64,000 nucleotides of DNA from Rotaria socialis (Eukaryota > Rotifera > Eurotatoria > Philodinida > Philodinidae), in NCBI GenBank assembly GCA_905331475.1, contig CAJNYU010000591.1, positions 86,809 through 150,808 on the forward strand, in the 5' to 3' direction. The position numbers and the translations under genes were made by a program. A model generated the notes under the pieces. The model did not search any database. It saw nothing but the letters and a program-made list of their open reading frames with translations, and was not told the DNA's origin. Below, in pieces: positions 12,315 through 22,809 of this stretch. Position 1 is the first letter of the stretch. Each line of letters begins with the position of its first letter.

Positions 12315-12619
12315 CACTCTAAAAAAAATCGTTTTTTTACTGAGCCCCAAAAAAGGTTCTGGAGATTTCAAAAAGCATCTAAACGTGTCCAAAGTTTCAA
12401 AGAAAGGATAAAAAATCTGTGAAGTCTTTTTCTGCTCTACGAAACTTAAAAGAAGGTTTCGTAGCAGAAGGTCATTATCCTGGGCACATGGTAAGAACCT
12501 TTAAAGGTTTCGCAGATTTTGTTATCCTTTTTTTGAAACTTTGGTCACCTTTAGATGATTTTAGAAATCTCCGGAATCTTTTTTGGGGGTTGAGTAAAGA
12601 GCCGATTTTTTTTACAGTG
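12315..12619. mobile_element. 305-bp nested MITE with ~100-bp inverted repeats
   Basis: The left end CACTCTAAAAAAAATCG and right end CGATTTTTTTTACAGTG are inverted. The arms match, with few differences, for about 100 bp (shared blocks GGAGATTTC and CCAAAGTTTCAAA). The right flank is TA; the left flank is GA, perhaps a mutated TA. It sits inside the 2.6-kb element and shares its CACTnTAAA terminus, so it may be a derivative of the same family. Confidence 0.75.
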
Positions 12620-13446
12620 TACCCTTCTCAGAAACAGTTCATTATTCTACGCATAAAGGTAGACTTTGCTACCATTTCCTGCTAAGGGTTTAGTATTCCA
12701 TGTTCAACAGTTGATTCATCTGCATCTTAATAAAAAGGGCTTAGTACTGTACGTGAATGCTCGATTATATCCCTCTTCATTGACAAGTACTTTTATTCTA
12801 CTGACAAATATCGGCTTATCTACCGTAGCATCTCAATGGATAGTTTTATCGTCGGTTGATAGTTGATTCTACTTCTCTTTTGTTGAAAGAAGTTCATTGT
12901 TCACCGTACAGGAGTTGATATTTCCGTTCTTTCATCGAAAGGGTTTATCATTCTACGTAGAGAGATCGATTGTTCTATTGTTTGATCGGAAAGGTTTATT
13001 ACTCTACACACAGGGGTTGATTATTTTACCTTTGCGTCAAAAATGGTTTCTTAGAGTGTCGGTGTGAGGGTCTGTGTCTGGCTAATGTTATTTTATACAG
13101 TCACCCACGCGCTAACTTGATGAAAAGAAATAATAAGATGCCCATCGTTTTTGTTTTGCACTGGTCACAACCGAAAGGAAAATATGAATCACTTATGTGG
13201 TGAAGTTGCGTTGTACATGAAAAAATGTTTTGATACGCGAAAATAAGAAGTAGCGTAATTAGAGTCACACTTCATTGACTTAGATAAACATTTTATGTTA
13301 GAAAGCTGTTAGCGCAATCCCTGTGGGATTAGAATGTGAAACACGATGAAACTTCTTTTCTGGAATTCGTCTATCACGGTCACTGATGGTCTGTGGAGCT
13401 TCTGTGTCATGGTCTGTATTATGATGTATGAAGTCTCTAGAAACCA

Positions 13447-13534
13447 TCACAGACCGTTACAGAAAATTTTAATAATTATTAATTAATTAATTAACCAATT
13501 AGCTGATTAATTAATTTCTCTGTAACGGTCTGTG
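13447..13534. repeat. 88-bp foldback
   Basis: CACAGACCGTTACAG and CTGTAACGGTCTGTG are perfect inverted 15-mers separated by an AT-rich TTAATTAATT loop. Confidence 0.85.
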
Positions 13535-15090
13535 GGGGTAAGGTGGGGCCGGAGGTCGGGGGATGGGTCCAAGTTTCTACCCTATATACTTCAACACTCC
13601 TTTCAGATCGTGTTTCACAAAAAAAGAAAAAAATATGTAACACCTATATATATACAAAGTAATAACTCTTGTAGACTCACATTAAAAAATAAGCATTTTG
13701 ACATCGGCTGGTAAGTAGTCTTATTCGATCATCGATATTTTTACATTAGCCATGTGTTTGATTTTTACAATATAGAAGTGTAGATAATTATAACAGTAAA
13801 AATGAGGAAAGATAAACATACATTTTTGTGTTTAATATGAAGATATTGAAAAAACTGAGATAGAAAGTGTTACAGAGGCCCCGCTGTAACTTAAATCAAT
13901 TCGCAAAATAGAAATTTATGTTTCTATTTAATCATTCAACAACAAATTTCCTATTTTCGATTCCTAATCTGAATCTAAATCTTTTCTTTATTATTCTTTT
14001 TTTTCCTCTTTATACTATACAACCCACACACACACACAAGAGAGAGAGAGAAGAAACAAAGGAAGAAAAGGCTTTTGTTTCTTCAACTAGACTATTTTGT
14101 ATATAAAGATTATGGTGCATCATTCTATAAATGCACTTAAATTCCAGTCGAAGAAATGGTGCCATTATTTACGTCGTCACGCACGGGAGGGCAGAAGACA
14201 CAATAGAGAGATATGCAGAGAGAGGAAAGAAAGAATGAAAAAGAGCAATTGGCGTATGTGCATCTCGAGTTGGATTGCACATAGAAGAAATACATAACGT
14301 ATAAAGACGAAACAATAATAAATAAATAAATAACTTGTTAGAGTACTCTAACACCTTCGATAGGGTTTATGAAAATGCAGCGTATGATACACCCTTTCAA
14401 AGTTGTTCAGTCGTATAAACGCTATGATAAACCTTTCTATTTCGTCTTTTGATGGGTACATAAAATGGTTTATCGTATGCTGCTAAACGGTAGAAAAAGG
14501 GTATTTCATACGTTGCATTTTCATAAACGCTTTAAACGTTTATCATTCGGTGCTTTTTTTTATCAGTGTAGATGTATTCGCTGGTAAGTGAAATATGGTT
14601 TCGCGACATAGTAAGGATGCTGGGAAAATGCACAGTTGGTTAAATTAGGGTTTACCTTTTTTAAGACAATGATCGGAAAATTTGCATGAAGATAGGATGC
14701 CGAAAATGATTCACGACATAAGGGGAAACTTCTATAGTTTTGTGGTGATGCGTGACGAATGTGAAAGAGATGGTAATAAGGTTGTTTTCAATGAATCGTT
14801 GGAAAAGATGGAATGTGAAGAATGAAAGTGAAAATGAAAATTACTGAAATTTGGTGTGTGTGGAGTTCTGTATAGCATGGAATATGTTGTATATGTACGG
14901 ATATCTTTTCTGAACAGTGACGACAAAAGTGGTCGACATAAATTTAGTACACACGCGATGACTTGTACTTCTATAGTTTGTCTTCTGTTATAGACAGAAC
15001 GGAAAAAATTCATTTTTGACCTAAACGACACTTCTCCGCTTGAAATGAGCATTTATCTCACCGGTCGATTTTTTGTCTACTGCTGAACAG

Positions 15091-15309
15091 AAGAAGAAGT
15101 AAGAGAGTAGGCGAGATAATTAAAATGCAGGGAAGACAGAGAGACGGATAGGGAGATAGAAAGAGAGGACGACGCAATTAAAAGAAAAGCAGCGATAAGC
15201 AAAACCTCTTCTTTTTTTTTAAATGTTATTGTTGAAAACAAGTAGGGTAAATGTAAATGAACGGTTAAAAGCGAGATTGAGTGAGAAACAAAAGGGTAAA
15301 AGAAAAGAA
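15091..15309. other. purine-rich spacer beside the retroelement
   Basis: The plus strand is AG-rich (15080-15190). For a minus-strand retroelement a polypurine tract would appear pyrimidine-rich here, so this is not the expected primer site. Confidence 0.4.
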
Positions 15310-17003
15310 TCAATCAACTATGGTAAATGAGTAATCTTGAGGGTGCAGGCGATCGACATCAATTGGACTCAATTGTTGGCCAGTGATAGTATGAATAAGA
15401 GAATAGGTCAATTGAGATAGGCGTTGAGTAATACGATAAGGACCATCACGCCGTGGACTGAGTTTCTTGCCACGCCATTTAACCTTTGCAATACCAGAAA
15501 GACCAATAACCCAAACAAGATCACCGGGTTCGAATTGAACTGGGCGATGATGCCGGTTATACTGACGAGCTTGTTTCTCATGAGAAATATCAAGAATTTC
15601 ACGAGCAGTGACGTATGCTGGTAGCAGTTGACAAGTAGACGTTTACGATAGTCCGACAGATCATTTTCAGCAGGGTGTTGATCAAGTGAACGCGGTGGAG
15701 GTAAACATAGGCTCAATGAATGACGAGAATGTCGTCCAAACATAAAAAAATGCTGAAGATTGTTCGGTAAAATCACTAGGTGCAGTACGTAGAGCAAATG
15801 TGATTTGGGCAAGCTTAGTATCCCAAGACTTGCTGCCATTATGTACAAGAGCAGCTAGTAACGGCTTGAGTGTACGATTGACACGTTCACATAAATTGCT
15901 TTGTAGATGATAGAGTGGTGTGCGTAGGTGTTTGATACCCAGAATATGACAACCATTGTTAAATATATTAGAAAGAAATTGAACACCATTATCAGAAATT
16001 ATACGCACAGGAAAACCAAAACGACACATGACTTCATCTAGAAATATTTGAACGATAGTATTTGCTTTAGTGTTAGCAAGCGGAAAAGGTTCGACCCATT
16101 TAGTAAAATAGTCGATGACGACCAATATATATATATGTTGCCACGACAGCCTTTGGTAGAGGACCTGCAATGTCAACCCCAAGAGTATTCCAAGGTTCAT
16201 TGGCAACAATTGGACGCATTAATTCACCAGATTTTTATTAGAAGCCTTGTACTGTTGGGATAGTTTGCAAGAGCAGACGTATGCTTCAACACCACGACGC
16301 ATATGTGGCCAAGAAAATCGAGTAGAAAGACGAAAAAGAGTTTTCTTCGTCCAAGATGAGCAGATGTAGCATGGTCGTGTGCAAGTGACAAAAGTTCGTG
16401 CATTTTTGATTTTGGTATAACGAGACGAAACTGTTGATGATCAATAGAAGGTATATGATCGGAAAAAGTAATAGAAGAGGAAGGATCGTCCACAAAAGAT
16501 GACGATGGACGAAAGACACGATAGAGAGCACCGTCGATAACACGATGAAAGGAGGCAAGTTGACGAATGTTCTGTAAAATAGTATCATCTGGAAATTGTT
16601 GATTTTGTAAATAATTGAGAAGAGGAATAGGTTTAGGATCTTGCCATTGAGCAGTTCGTATATCATCATATAAATGAATGTTATCGCCAAAATGTACATT
16701 AGCAAAAGAAATGAAAGAAGGAAAAGAATGAGGAGAAGCAATTGTAGATGAAGTAGTAAAATTATTATGAAGTGAAATAGGTATAGAAAGTTGTGGAGGA
16801 GGTAAAGAAGCATGAGAAAAATAGTCAAGTACGAGCAAGTATGCAGGATCACGAAATGATGATGAAGAAGATGAATCTGGAGAAGACAACAAGTTATTAG
16901 AAATAGATGAATCGTCAACAGGACCACGAGAAAGTGTATCACAATTGGCATCGTCGGCGCCTGGGCGATGCTGAATATCGACGTCATAAGCAGCTATTTG
17001 CAT
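15310..17003 (-). pseudogene. integrase remnant with GPY/F-like C-terminal module
   Basis: The zinc-binding HHCC region begins near 16400 (HDHATSAHLG) but shifts frame near 16300 before its cysteines. The catalytic core at 16140-15700 has both Asp contexts (VIDYFTKW and SDNG) and the Glu context (CERVNRT). A further frame change near 15750 leads to the C-terminal module with RRDGPYRI, ending at the stop at 15310-15312. Confidence 0.88.
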
Positions 17004-17048
17004 TGCCCATCTTGCAAGACGACTATTAAGATCTTTCGTATGATGTAA

Positions 17049-18680
17049 TCACTTCAGTGCTTTGTGGGCGGTTAAAATTGTAAAACGAATATCTTCAAGG
17101 TATGGACGAAAGTGTGAACAACCATATATAATAGCCAGGCATTCACGTTCGGTAGGTGAATAATGACGTTCTGATGAGGAAAGTGTTCGACTAGCAAAAC
17201 CAATGACATACTCACGTTTAACACTATCGTCGTCGATTAGTTTTTGAGCTGGAATAGCGGAAAGACCAAAACCAGAAGCATCAAGTTGAAGAATAAAAGG
17301 TTTGTCGAATTGAGGATAAGAAATAATAGGAGCTTGAATTAAAAGATGACGAAGATGATCAAAAGCTTGCTGACAAGATGATGTCCATAGAAATGGTTTG
17401 CTATCTATATTACGAGTCAATGAAATAAGAGGTTCAGGAATAGTAGCATAATTTCTAATGGAGCAGCGATAATAACTAGTAAGACCAAGAAATGCACGAA
17501 CATCCTTGATTCTAGTTGGAACTGGATAGTCGCGTACGGCATGAACCTTATCAGGATCAGGTTCTATGCCACTTTGTGAAACAACGTGACAGAGATATTT
17601 TAATTTAGTCTTACAAAATTGACATTTAGAAATATGTAGAGTAAGACCACTTGATTGAATACGTTCTAATACAGAATTTAAATGCTGTAGATTAGATTGA
17701 AAAGTTGGTGAATAAACGAAGATATCATCGAGCTAGACTAGAGCGCAAGACCATGTGAGCCCACCAAGCACCAAGTCCATGAGACGTTGAAATGTCGCGG
17801 GTGCATTGGGAAGACCAACAGGCATTACTTTAAACTGGAAAAGTCCGGTATGAGTAACAAATGCAGTTTTTGGACGACTTTCATCATCTAACTCTATCTG
17901 CCAAAAACCGGATTTTAAATCCAAGGATGTGAAATATTTGGTAGCCTGCAACTGATCAAGAGTGTCATCGATTCGAGGAATCGGATAAACATCACGAACA
18001 GTTACAGAATTTAGTTGACGAAAATCAACACAAAAACGTAAAGAACCGTCTTTCTTCGACTGTAAAGTAACTGGTGCAGTATAAGGACCACTAGCTAACT
18101 CTATGATACCATCGATCAATATTTCATTGATATGTCGAGAAATTATTTGTTGATGTTGGGGAGAAACACGATATGGACGTGATTTAATTGGTTTAATAGT
18201 GCCGGTATCAATATATAATAATAATAATAATAATAATAGCTCCCATAGACTTATCGGCCGTTGGGGCCAGCGCTGAGGTCCACGTGCGCTGGTTTTTTCG
18301 TCTTTTTCTTTTACGGACGACGGTATCTGCACTTCTTTCCGTCCAACGCTTCTTCCATAAGGGTTGGCGATCACCATAAGTATTACGTGATTGTGACATC
18401 TATGATGGGGTTGTTTTTGACTCTGTACATTGAGTAGCTATGCAATCAATACACTATCGGATGAGTCATCCGAGACAAGTAGCCGCTAGTGATTTGTCCA
18501 GGGTCATTATATAACTGCTGATACTGAGGTTTGAACACAGTATATTATGAATATGTGCCGAACAACATATCCACTCAGTCATGTCGGCCTGGTATCAATA
18601 TGATGCTGAGTTAATGATGTATGGCCAGGCTTATTACAAAAGCAAGTATGATATTTAGTAAGAAGATTTTTCAGTTGAAT
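17049..18680 (-). pseudogene. reverse transcriptase and RNase H, interrupted by a SINE
   Basis: The conserved HHIDTG segment before the RT domain is exactly where the SINE duplicated its target. Downstream, RT motifs are clear (SRPYRVSP, KKDGSLRFCVDFRQLN, SLDLKSGFWQIE). In the catalytic YxDD box the Tyr codon is replaced by a stop (near 17736), leaving only LDD. RNase H follows with LQLDASGFGLSA and ERECLAIIYG; another stop interrupts it near 17050 where the DHKALKWL-type motif should end. Confidence 0.9.
18215..18590 (-). mobile_element. tRNA-derived SINE with (ATT)n tail and 11-bp target duplication
   Basis: The insert is flanked by identical 11-mers, GGTATCAATAT on the plus strand (18204-18214 and 18591-18601). 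Read on the minus strand it starts with a tRNA-like head: A box TGACTGAGTGG (plus 18571-18581) and B box GTTCAAACC (plus 18528-18536), about 40 nt apart, as in an RNA polymerase III promoter. A roughly 230-bp unique body follows, and the element ends in about eight ATT repeats. Removing one target copy restores the conserved HHIDTG codons of the host retroelement. It has no coding capacity; a LINE would supply the reverse transcriptase. Confidence 0.88.
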
Positions 18681-19103
18681 AAGTTAGTGTTCAGTAATAT
18701 CAGTATCAGTAATATTAAGATATTGAAGAAAACTAAGATCTGCTGAAGATAACGAATCATGAATAATAGAATCTGGTAAATTACTTTCACAATGAGAAGA
18801 TACGAGTTGAGAAAAAGAAATATGTTCTAATGTAGATTTGGAGAAGAAGATGAATGAGTATGGAAAAGAATATGATTTGGTGGTTCATGAGAAATATATG
18901 ATTGTGATTGAAGAGTAGGAGAGTCTGGCGAAGGAGCAGAAAGAATAAATGAAGAAGCAGGAGTAGAAGAAGAAGAAGAACACGAACAAGAATGAGAAAA
19001 TAAACGACAGTTAGAATCAATACAACGTAAGTCAAGTTCAGCATGAGAAAAAGAAGTTAACGAACCCGATTTTTGTTCATCAATATGATAAATTGTCTGT
19101 TCA

Positions 19104-20140
19104 TTATTCGTAGATGATGAATTGATGAAAAATCCTTATTGTTGATAAGAGTATCGGTGATTCCCAAGTTGTTGATGAAGATAAAATTGGTAATGAAGAT
19201 ACAAGTGAATGTATGGCAATATTTGAAATTAAGTCATCAAGATAAAGATCGCCCAAAGCAATATGTTGACCACGATAAACCAGTTGTTGACGAGAAGAAC
19301 AGTTAGCGGTTTGTGCGACAGATTTACGATCGGTAAATCGAATTAAACTATTAGCTGTAGCAATATGAGAGCGATGACCGGTGATAGAAGCATCCCACGT
19401 ATGAGAGGCAACAGATGATGGAACTTTAACTTGAATATAAGCAATATGATATGGAGCGATAGTATGTTTTTCGGTAGAAATAACAGGTGCATCAATACGA
19501 CCAGCATGAGTAAGATCAGATGAGATTGATATTGTTCTGGATATTAACGAAGCCACATTCTATTTGCTTGAAGATCGAGAACAAGAGCGATAGATTTCAT
19601 ATAGCCATTACTAAGTAAAATAAGTTGATGAAAATTCTTAGCAAGAATAGCAGAGTGTTGAATAGTAATACCAGCCATTGTAATTCTAACGGAAACTAAA
19701 CCTTCAGCACCAATTGAACTTCCATCAGGTCCTTGAATATCAGGTCCATTATAAGCACCAATAAAATCATATGTACCAATAATTTTCCAATGTTTAGAAC
19801 TAATAATTGTAACACCAGAGCCGGTATCAAGTAAGACAATACCAGAAACATCATTTACCTTAGCTTCAGCAGTTAAATAACAATTTCGGGAAAAATTATA
19901 AGATGAATTATAAGAATCGCGTGACGTAATAAATCCAGTCGATTTCGAATAGTGAGGTGTAGGTTGAGAAGTAGTGCGATAAGATGAATGAAGAGTATCA
20001 GAAGGTGAAGATGATTGAATAGTTGATGAATCGATTGGTTTAGATGTAGACGTAGAAAATGACGATGAAGCAGAAGATAAAGATGGTGAATCTGAAGAGA
20101 TTGAAGTTGAGTTTGAGGAAGATAATGCCTCTTCGTTCAT
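19104..20140 (-). pseudogene. retropepsin-type protease and linker
   Basis: The frame 20140-19544 carries the aspartic protease signature LLDTGSGVTIIS and a downstream segment fitting the flap and C-terminal beta strands. The frame then shifts: the continuation of pol lies in 19556-19104. The Ser/Thr-rich N-terminus is an unstructured linker. The stretch 18680-19100 that should join this to RT is repetitive and frame-broken. Confidence 0.8.
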
Positions 20141-20210
20141 TATCTTCCAACCGAGTTTTCAGAAAACGAGAATTAGTATGATTATAAGATGGCGAAATAG
20201 AAGATGAAGA

Positions 20211-22266
20211 TCATGGTAAATGCGACGGTGATGAAGAATAATGATATGAAGATGAATTTGGTCGGTAATTAATACTGTCAGGATTGGATGAGCATCGTTC
20301 ATAAGAGTGTCCATGTCGTTGACAATGAGAACACCACAAACGAGTTGTTTTGCTAGTTGATGAACGGTTGCCGTTGTCTAGATTGGTGGATTGTGGCGGA
20401 CGTGATCGAGTGGAATTGTTGGAAGAATTGTAAGAATTAAGAATAGAACGTGGGTGGTTGCCGATAGAATTATGATTAGTATTATTATTATAGTTGCTGT
20501 TACGATTAATGCGATTAGGATTATTTTTATTATTATGATTCTGATTATTGTTGTTATTGTTATTGTTATTGTTATTATAATTATTGTTGTATTGATTGGT
20601 AGGCTTATTAAAATTATTAACGTAAGACAAATTATTGTAATTTTTTTCCCTGTTAGGACGAAAATTATAATTATTATTGGAGTTATTGTTTAAGTTGTTT
20701 TGATTATTATAAGTATTAAGGTTTGAAGTATTGTGCGTTGAAAATATATTATCGCTGGTATAACGCGAACTAGATAAATTATTTGTAGGTGGAGATGATA
20801 GCGGTTGATGATTGTTGCTATTGATGGATAAATTGTTAGTAAGAAGACTTGGTATATTTTTCTTCTCTTGATTGGCAACTAACTTGAGTTTTTCATCAAC
20901 CTTCTGTTGTTCAATGCTAGATTCGATATTCTGAGATTTACGAACAATATCACGAATTGGTAAATTAATATCAACATATAGACGAGTACGGATATTAGAT
21001 CGAAGTTTTTGAATAAATTTATGTTTGAGCCAATGATCGCTGCAGTCAGGATCAATTTCAGTCATCAACGTTTTCAGACGTTCAAACTAATCTAATGTAT
21101 TTTCATCATCATCTTGAAAAAATAAGCGTAGCTCGGTGTGAAGACTTTGTACTTTGGCAGGCGTATGATAACGTTCATAGAAGCGAAATTTAAAATCATT
21201 CCAGGTATTAACACGATCTGGAGATTTTTGTAATTGACCAAACCAAGTAAGAGCACCGTCGAATAGTACTTATTGAACCGTTTGAAGAAGAAAAAGTAAG
21301 TCAGTACTACCGACGAGAGTTGATGCACGAATTTCAAAATTGTTTATAAATTGAATTGGTCGTTCATGAGTTAAACCTTTAAAAGTTGGAAGATTATTAT
21401 TGAGATTCATTGTGAATGAAGGGTGTAATATTGTAGTTGGTAATGATATCATCGGTGGCTGTAACGATATTGAATTAATATCATTTGGATTATTGAAGAG
21501 AGATGTTTGAATTGTGTTGATTGGTGGAACATGTATGGGTAATGTTGATGGGATCGTAGATTGAATGTTGGCCGAATTGTTGATGACGGTAGATGTTGGT
21601 AAAATATTAGGTTGAACGATAACCGTAGGTGTAGCATTAGGTAACGTTGGAGACAATGGTTTAAAAATAGGTTGAAATGCTGAAGAAAAGTGAGAGCTAG
21701 ATATTGATTGATAATTAGGTGATGAATGTATTGGATTGAATGGTGAAGAAGATGATGAAATGTGAGCAGATGTAACAGCAGTTGGTGGTGATGAATGTAT
21801 GGAATGTAAAATAGGATGATTGTTGTTATTGTGTTGTGAACGTTAAGCAAGTTCCTGTTTAAGACGACGACCTTCAGCTTCGTGTCGTAGTAAACGTTCA
21901 GATAATGTATCAGAATGATGACCAACATGAAGTGATTGGCAGGATGATGCGTGTGAATCAATATTTATGGGGTACAGATTGAACAACCGATGAACGTGAA
22001 GTCAAATGAGCAAATTGAGTAGAAAGTACACTCATTTGTTGTTGTAAATTTTCAATGGCAGTCTGAAAGGTTGAATTAGGATGTAATTGAGATGAATGTT
22101 GAACGATGGAAGAGTTAGTAATTGGAGCAAATTGAGACATTAGAATATCAGTATCGAAAGTTGTAAGTGAAGGATGTAGTAACTGATGATTGGATGCTGA
22201 CGATGAAATAAGGGATTCAGCAGGTAAAGTTGATTGACCAAAATAAGAACGTTGTGCCGATGACAT
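20211..22266 (-). pseudogene. retrotransposon gag remnant
   Basis: The likely start is the ATG at 22264-22266. An N-terminal region rich in Ser, Asn, His and Pro, broken by frame changes near 21960 and 21660, precedes a gag core (FKGLTHERPIQF at its start). In-frame stops occur near 21270 and 21090. The rest runs to 20211 and holds a long Asn-rich linker and a CCHC zinc knuckle (CSHCQRHGHSYERC, spacing C-x2-C-x4-H-x4-C) near 20310-20350, which would bind genomic RNA. The Asn-rich tract is encoded by AAT/AAC repeats and also produces spurious open frames on the opposite strand. Confidence 0.85.
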
Positions 22267-22564
22267 TGCTGTTGATAGTGTTAAGAAAAGTGATACAAAT
22301 GCTGATGTTGATGGAATCTGATACGAAAACCCAATAGACGTAGCTGGATGCTGACGTCGAGAATATGAAGAATGAATATCGGTGGGCTGGCAACAGATAG
22401 AACTTAAGTCGTAATCAGAGTTGGAAGTAGTTGAGATGCAAGCTGATATAATTCCAGGTGCTAGTGTGAAATGACACGTAATGAATTGATGATCAATTGA
22501 TTTAAAAGTAAATCAATATTTTGATGTTGATAATGAAGAAAAATATCGTAATCAGTTTGAACAT

Positions 22565-22808
22565 TCCGACCACCGGATCCCGTAGGATACTCCAGGAAAT
22601 ATGCGAAAAAGTCACCGTATCCTGCAGGAAAACACGGGAAATCGCTGGAACATGGAAGCAGTATCCCGATCAAAAATGCAGCCGGACTTTTCCGGCGGAT
22701 TCCTGCCAAGTTCCGGTGCTTTCCGGCAGGAATTGATCGGAAATCACCGGAAAAAATCCGAAAATTTTCCAACCGGAATACTGCTTCCACAAAATCAACC
22801 GAACTACC
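22565..22808. repeat. GGATCC/TCCGG-rich repeat island 2
   Basis: A GC-rich patch dense in CCGGA, TCCTGCAGGA and GGATCC words with internal inverted repeats: GGAAGCAGTAT near 22650 against ATACTGCTTCC near 22780, and TTCCGGCGGATTCCTGCC against GGAATTGATCGGAA. It ends at an ambiguous base (22809) followed by a C run. Confidence 0.65.
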
Positions 22809-22809
22809 N

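Larger units (their letters stand above)
11931..14568. mobile_element. 2.6-kb TA-flanked DNA transposon, no transposase seen
   Basis: Ends are CACTGATAAAA (11931) and TTTTATCAGTG (to 14568), flanked by TA on both sides (11929-11930 and 14569-14570). Removing it restores the second 0.67-kb repeat unit, which proves insertion. TA duplication and a CACTG terminus point to the Tc1/mariner-like group. The interior is made of degenerate ~50-bp units around GGGTTTAT/TTCTAC (about 11990-12300 and 12680-13040, and again 14350-14550), a nested inverted element, a foldback at 13447-13534 and purine-rich tracts near 14035-14080. The open frames inside encode nothing I recognise. Confidence 0.8.
11008..15090. 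repeat. tandem copies of a ~0.67-kb repeat unit, second copy split by a transposon
   Basis: One complete unit lies at about 11121-11789. A second starts at 11790, is interrupted after 11930 and resumes at 14571 to about 15090 (roughly 660 bp when the insert is ignored). A partial unit lies upstream (11008-11090). Shared landmarks are AGCGGAAAAATGAAAAAT, GACATAAATTTAGT, TTGTCTTCTGTTATAGACAG and CATTTATCTC. The second unit ends 220 bp from the retroelement pol stop, so it could be that element's LTR, but no matching copy is visible near 22-24 kb and no purine tract sits in the right place. A satellite-like repeat is equally possible. Confidence 0.7.
15310..22266 (-). mobile_element. dead Ty3/gypsy LTR retrotransposon (gag-pol order PR-RT-RH-IN)
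   Basis: Minus-strand domains appear in gypsy order: gag with zinc knuckle, aspartic protease, reverse transcriptase, RNase H, integrase with a GPY/F-like C-terminal module. There is no env. Several stops and frameshifts, described in the parts below, make it inactive. The ORF order is intact from about 22266 down to the pol stop at 15310-15312. No clear 5' LTR or primer binding site is visible upstream. A GC-rich island and an n base lie near 22565-22809, so the 5' end may be lost or misassembled. A SINE splits it at 18204-18601. Confidence 0.9.

Noticed and set aside
12112-12866. Three consecutive open frames inside the TA-flanked transposon
   Set aside because: No transposase motif, frames overlap the inverted repeats and degenerate 50-bp units, and composition is repeat-like.
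15080-15190. Purine-rich tract as a retroelement polypurine tract
   Set aside because: The element is on the minus strand, so its tract should be pyrimidine-rich on the plus strand here.
18208-18399. Minus-strand frame upstream of RT as retroelement protein
   Set aside because: It lies inside the SINE and its ATT tail.
20454-20693. Plus-strand frame rich in Ile and Val opposite gag
   Set aside because: It is the complement of the AAT/AAC-coded Asn-rich gag linker.
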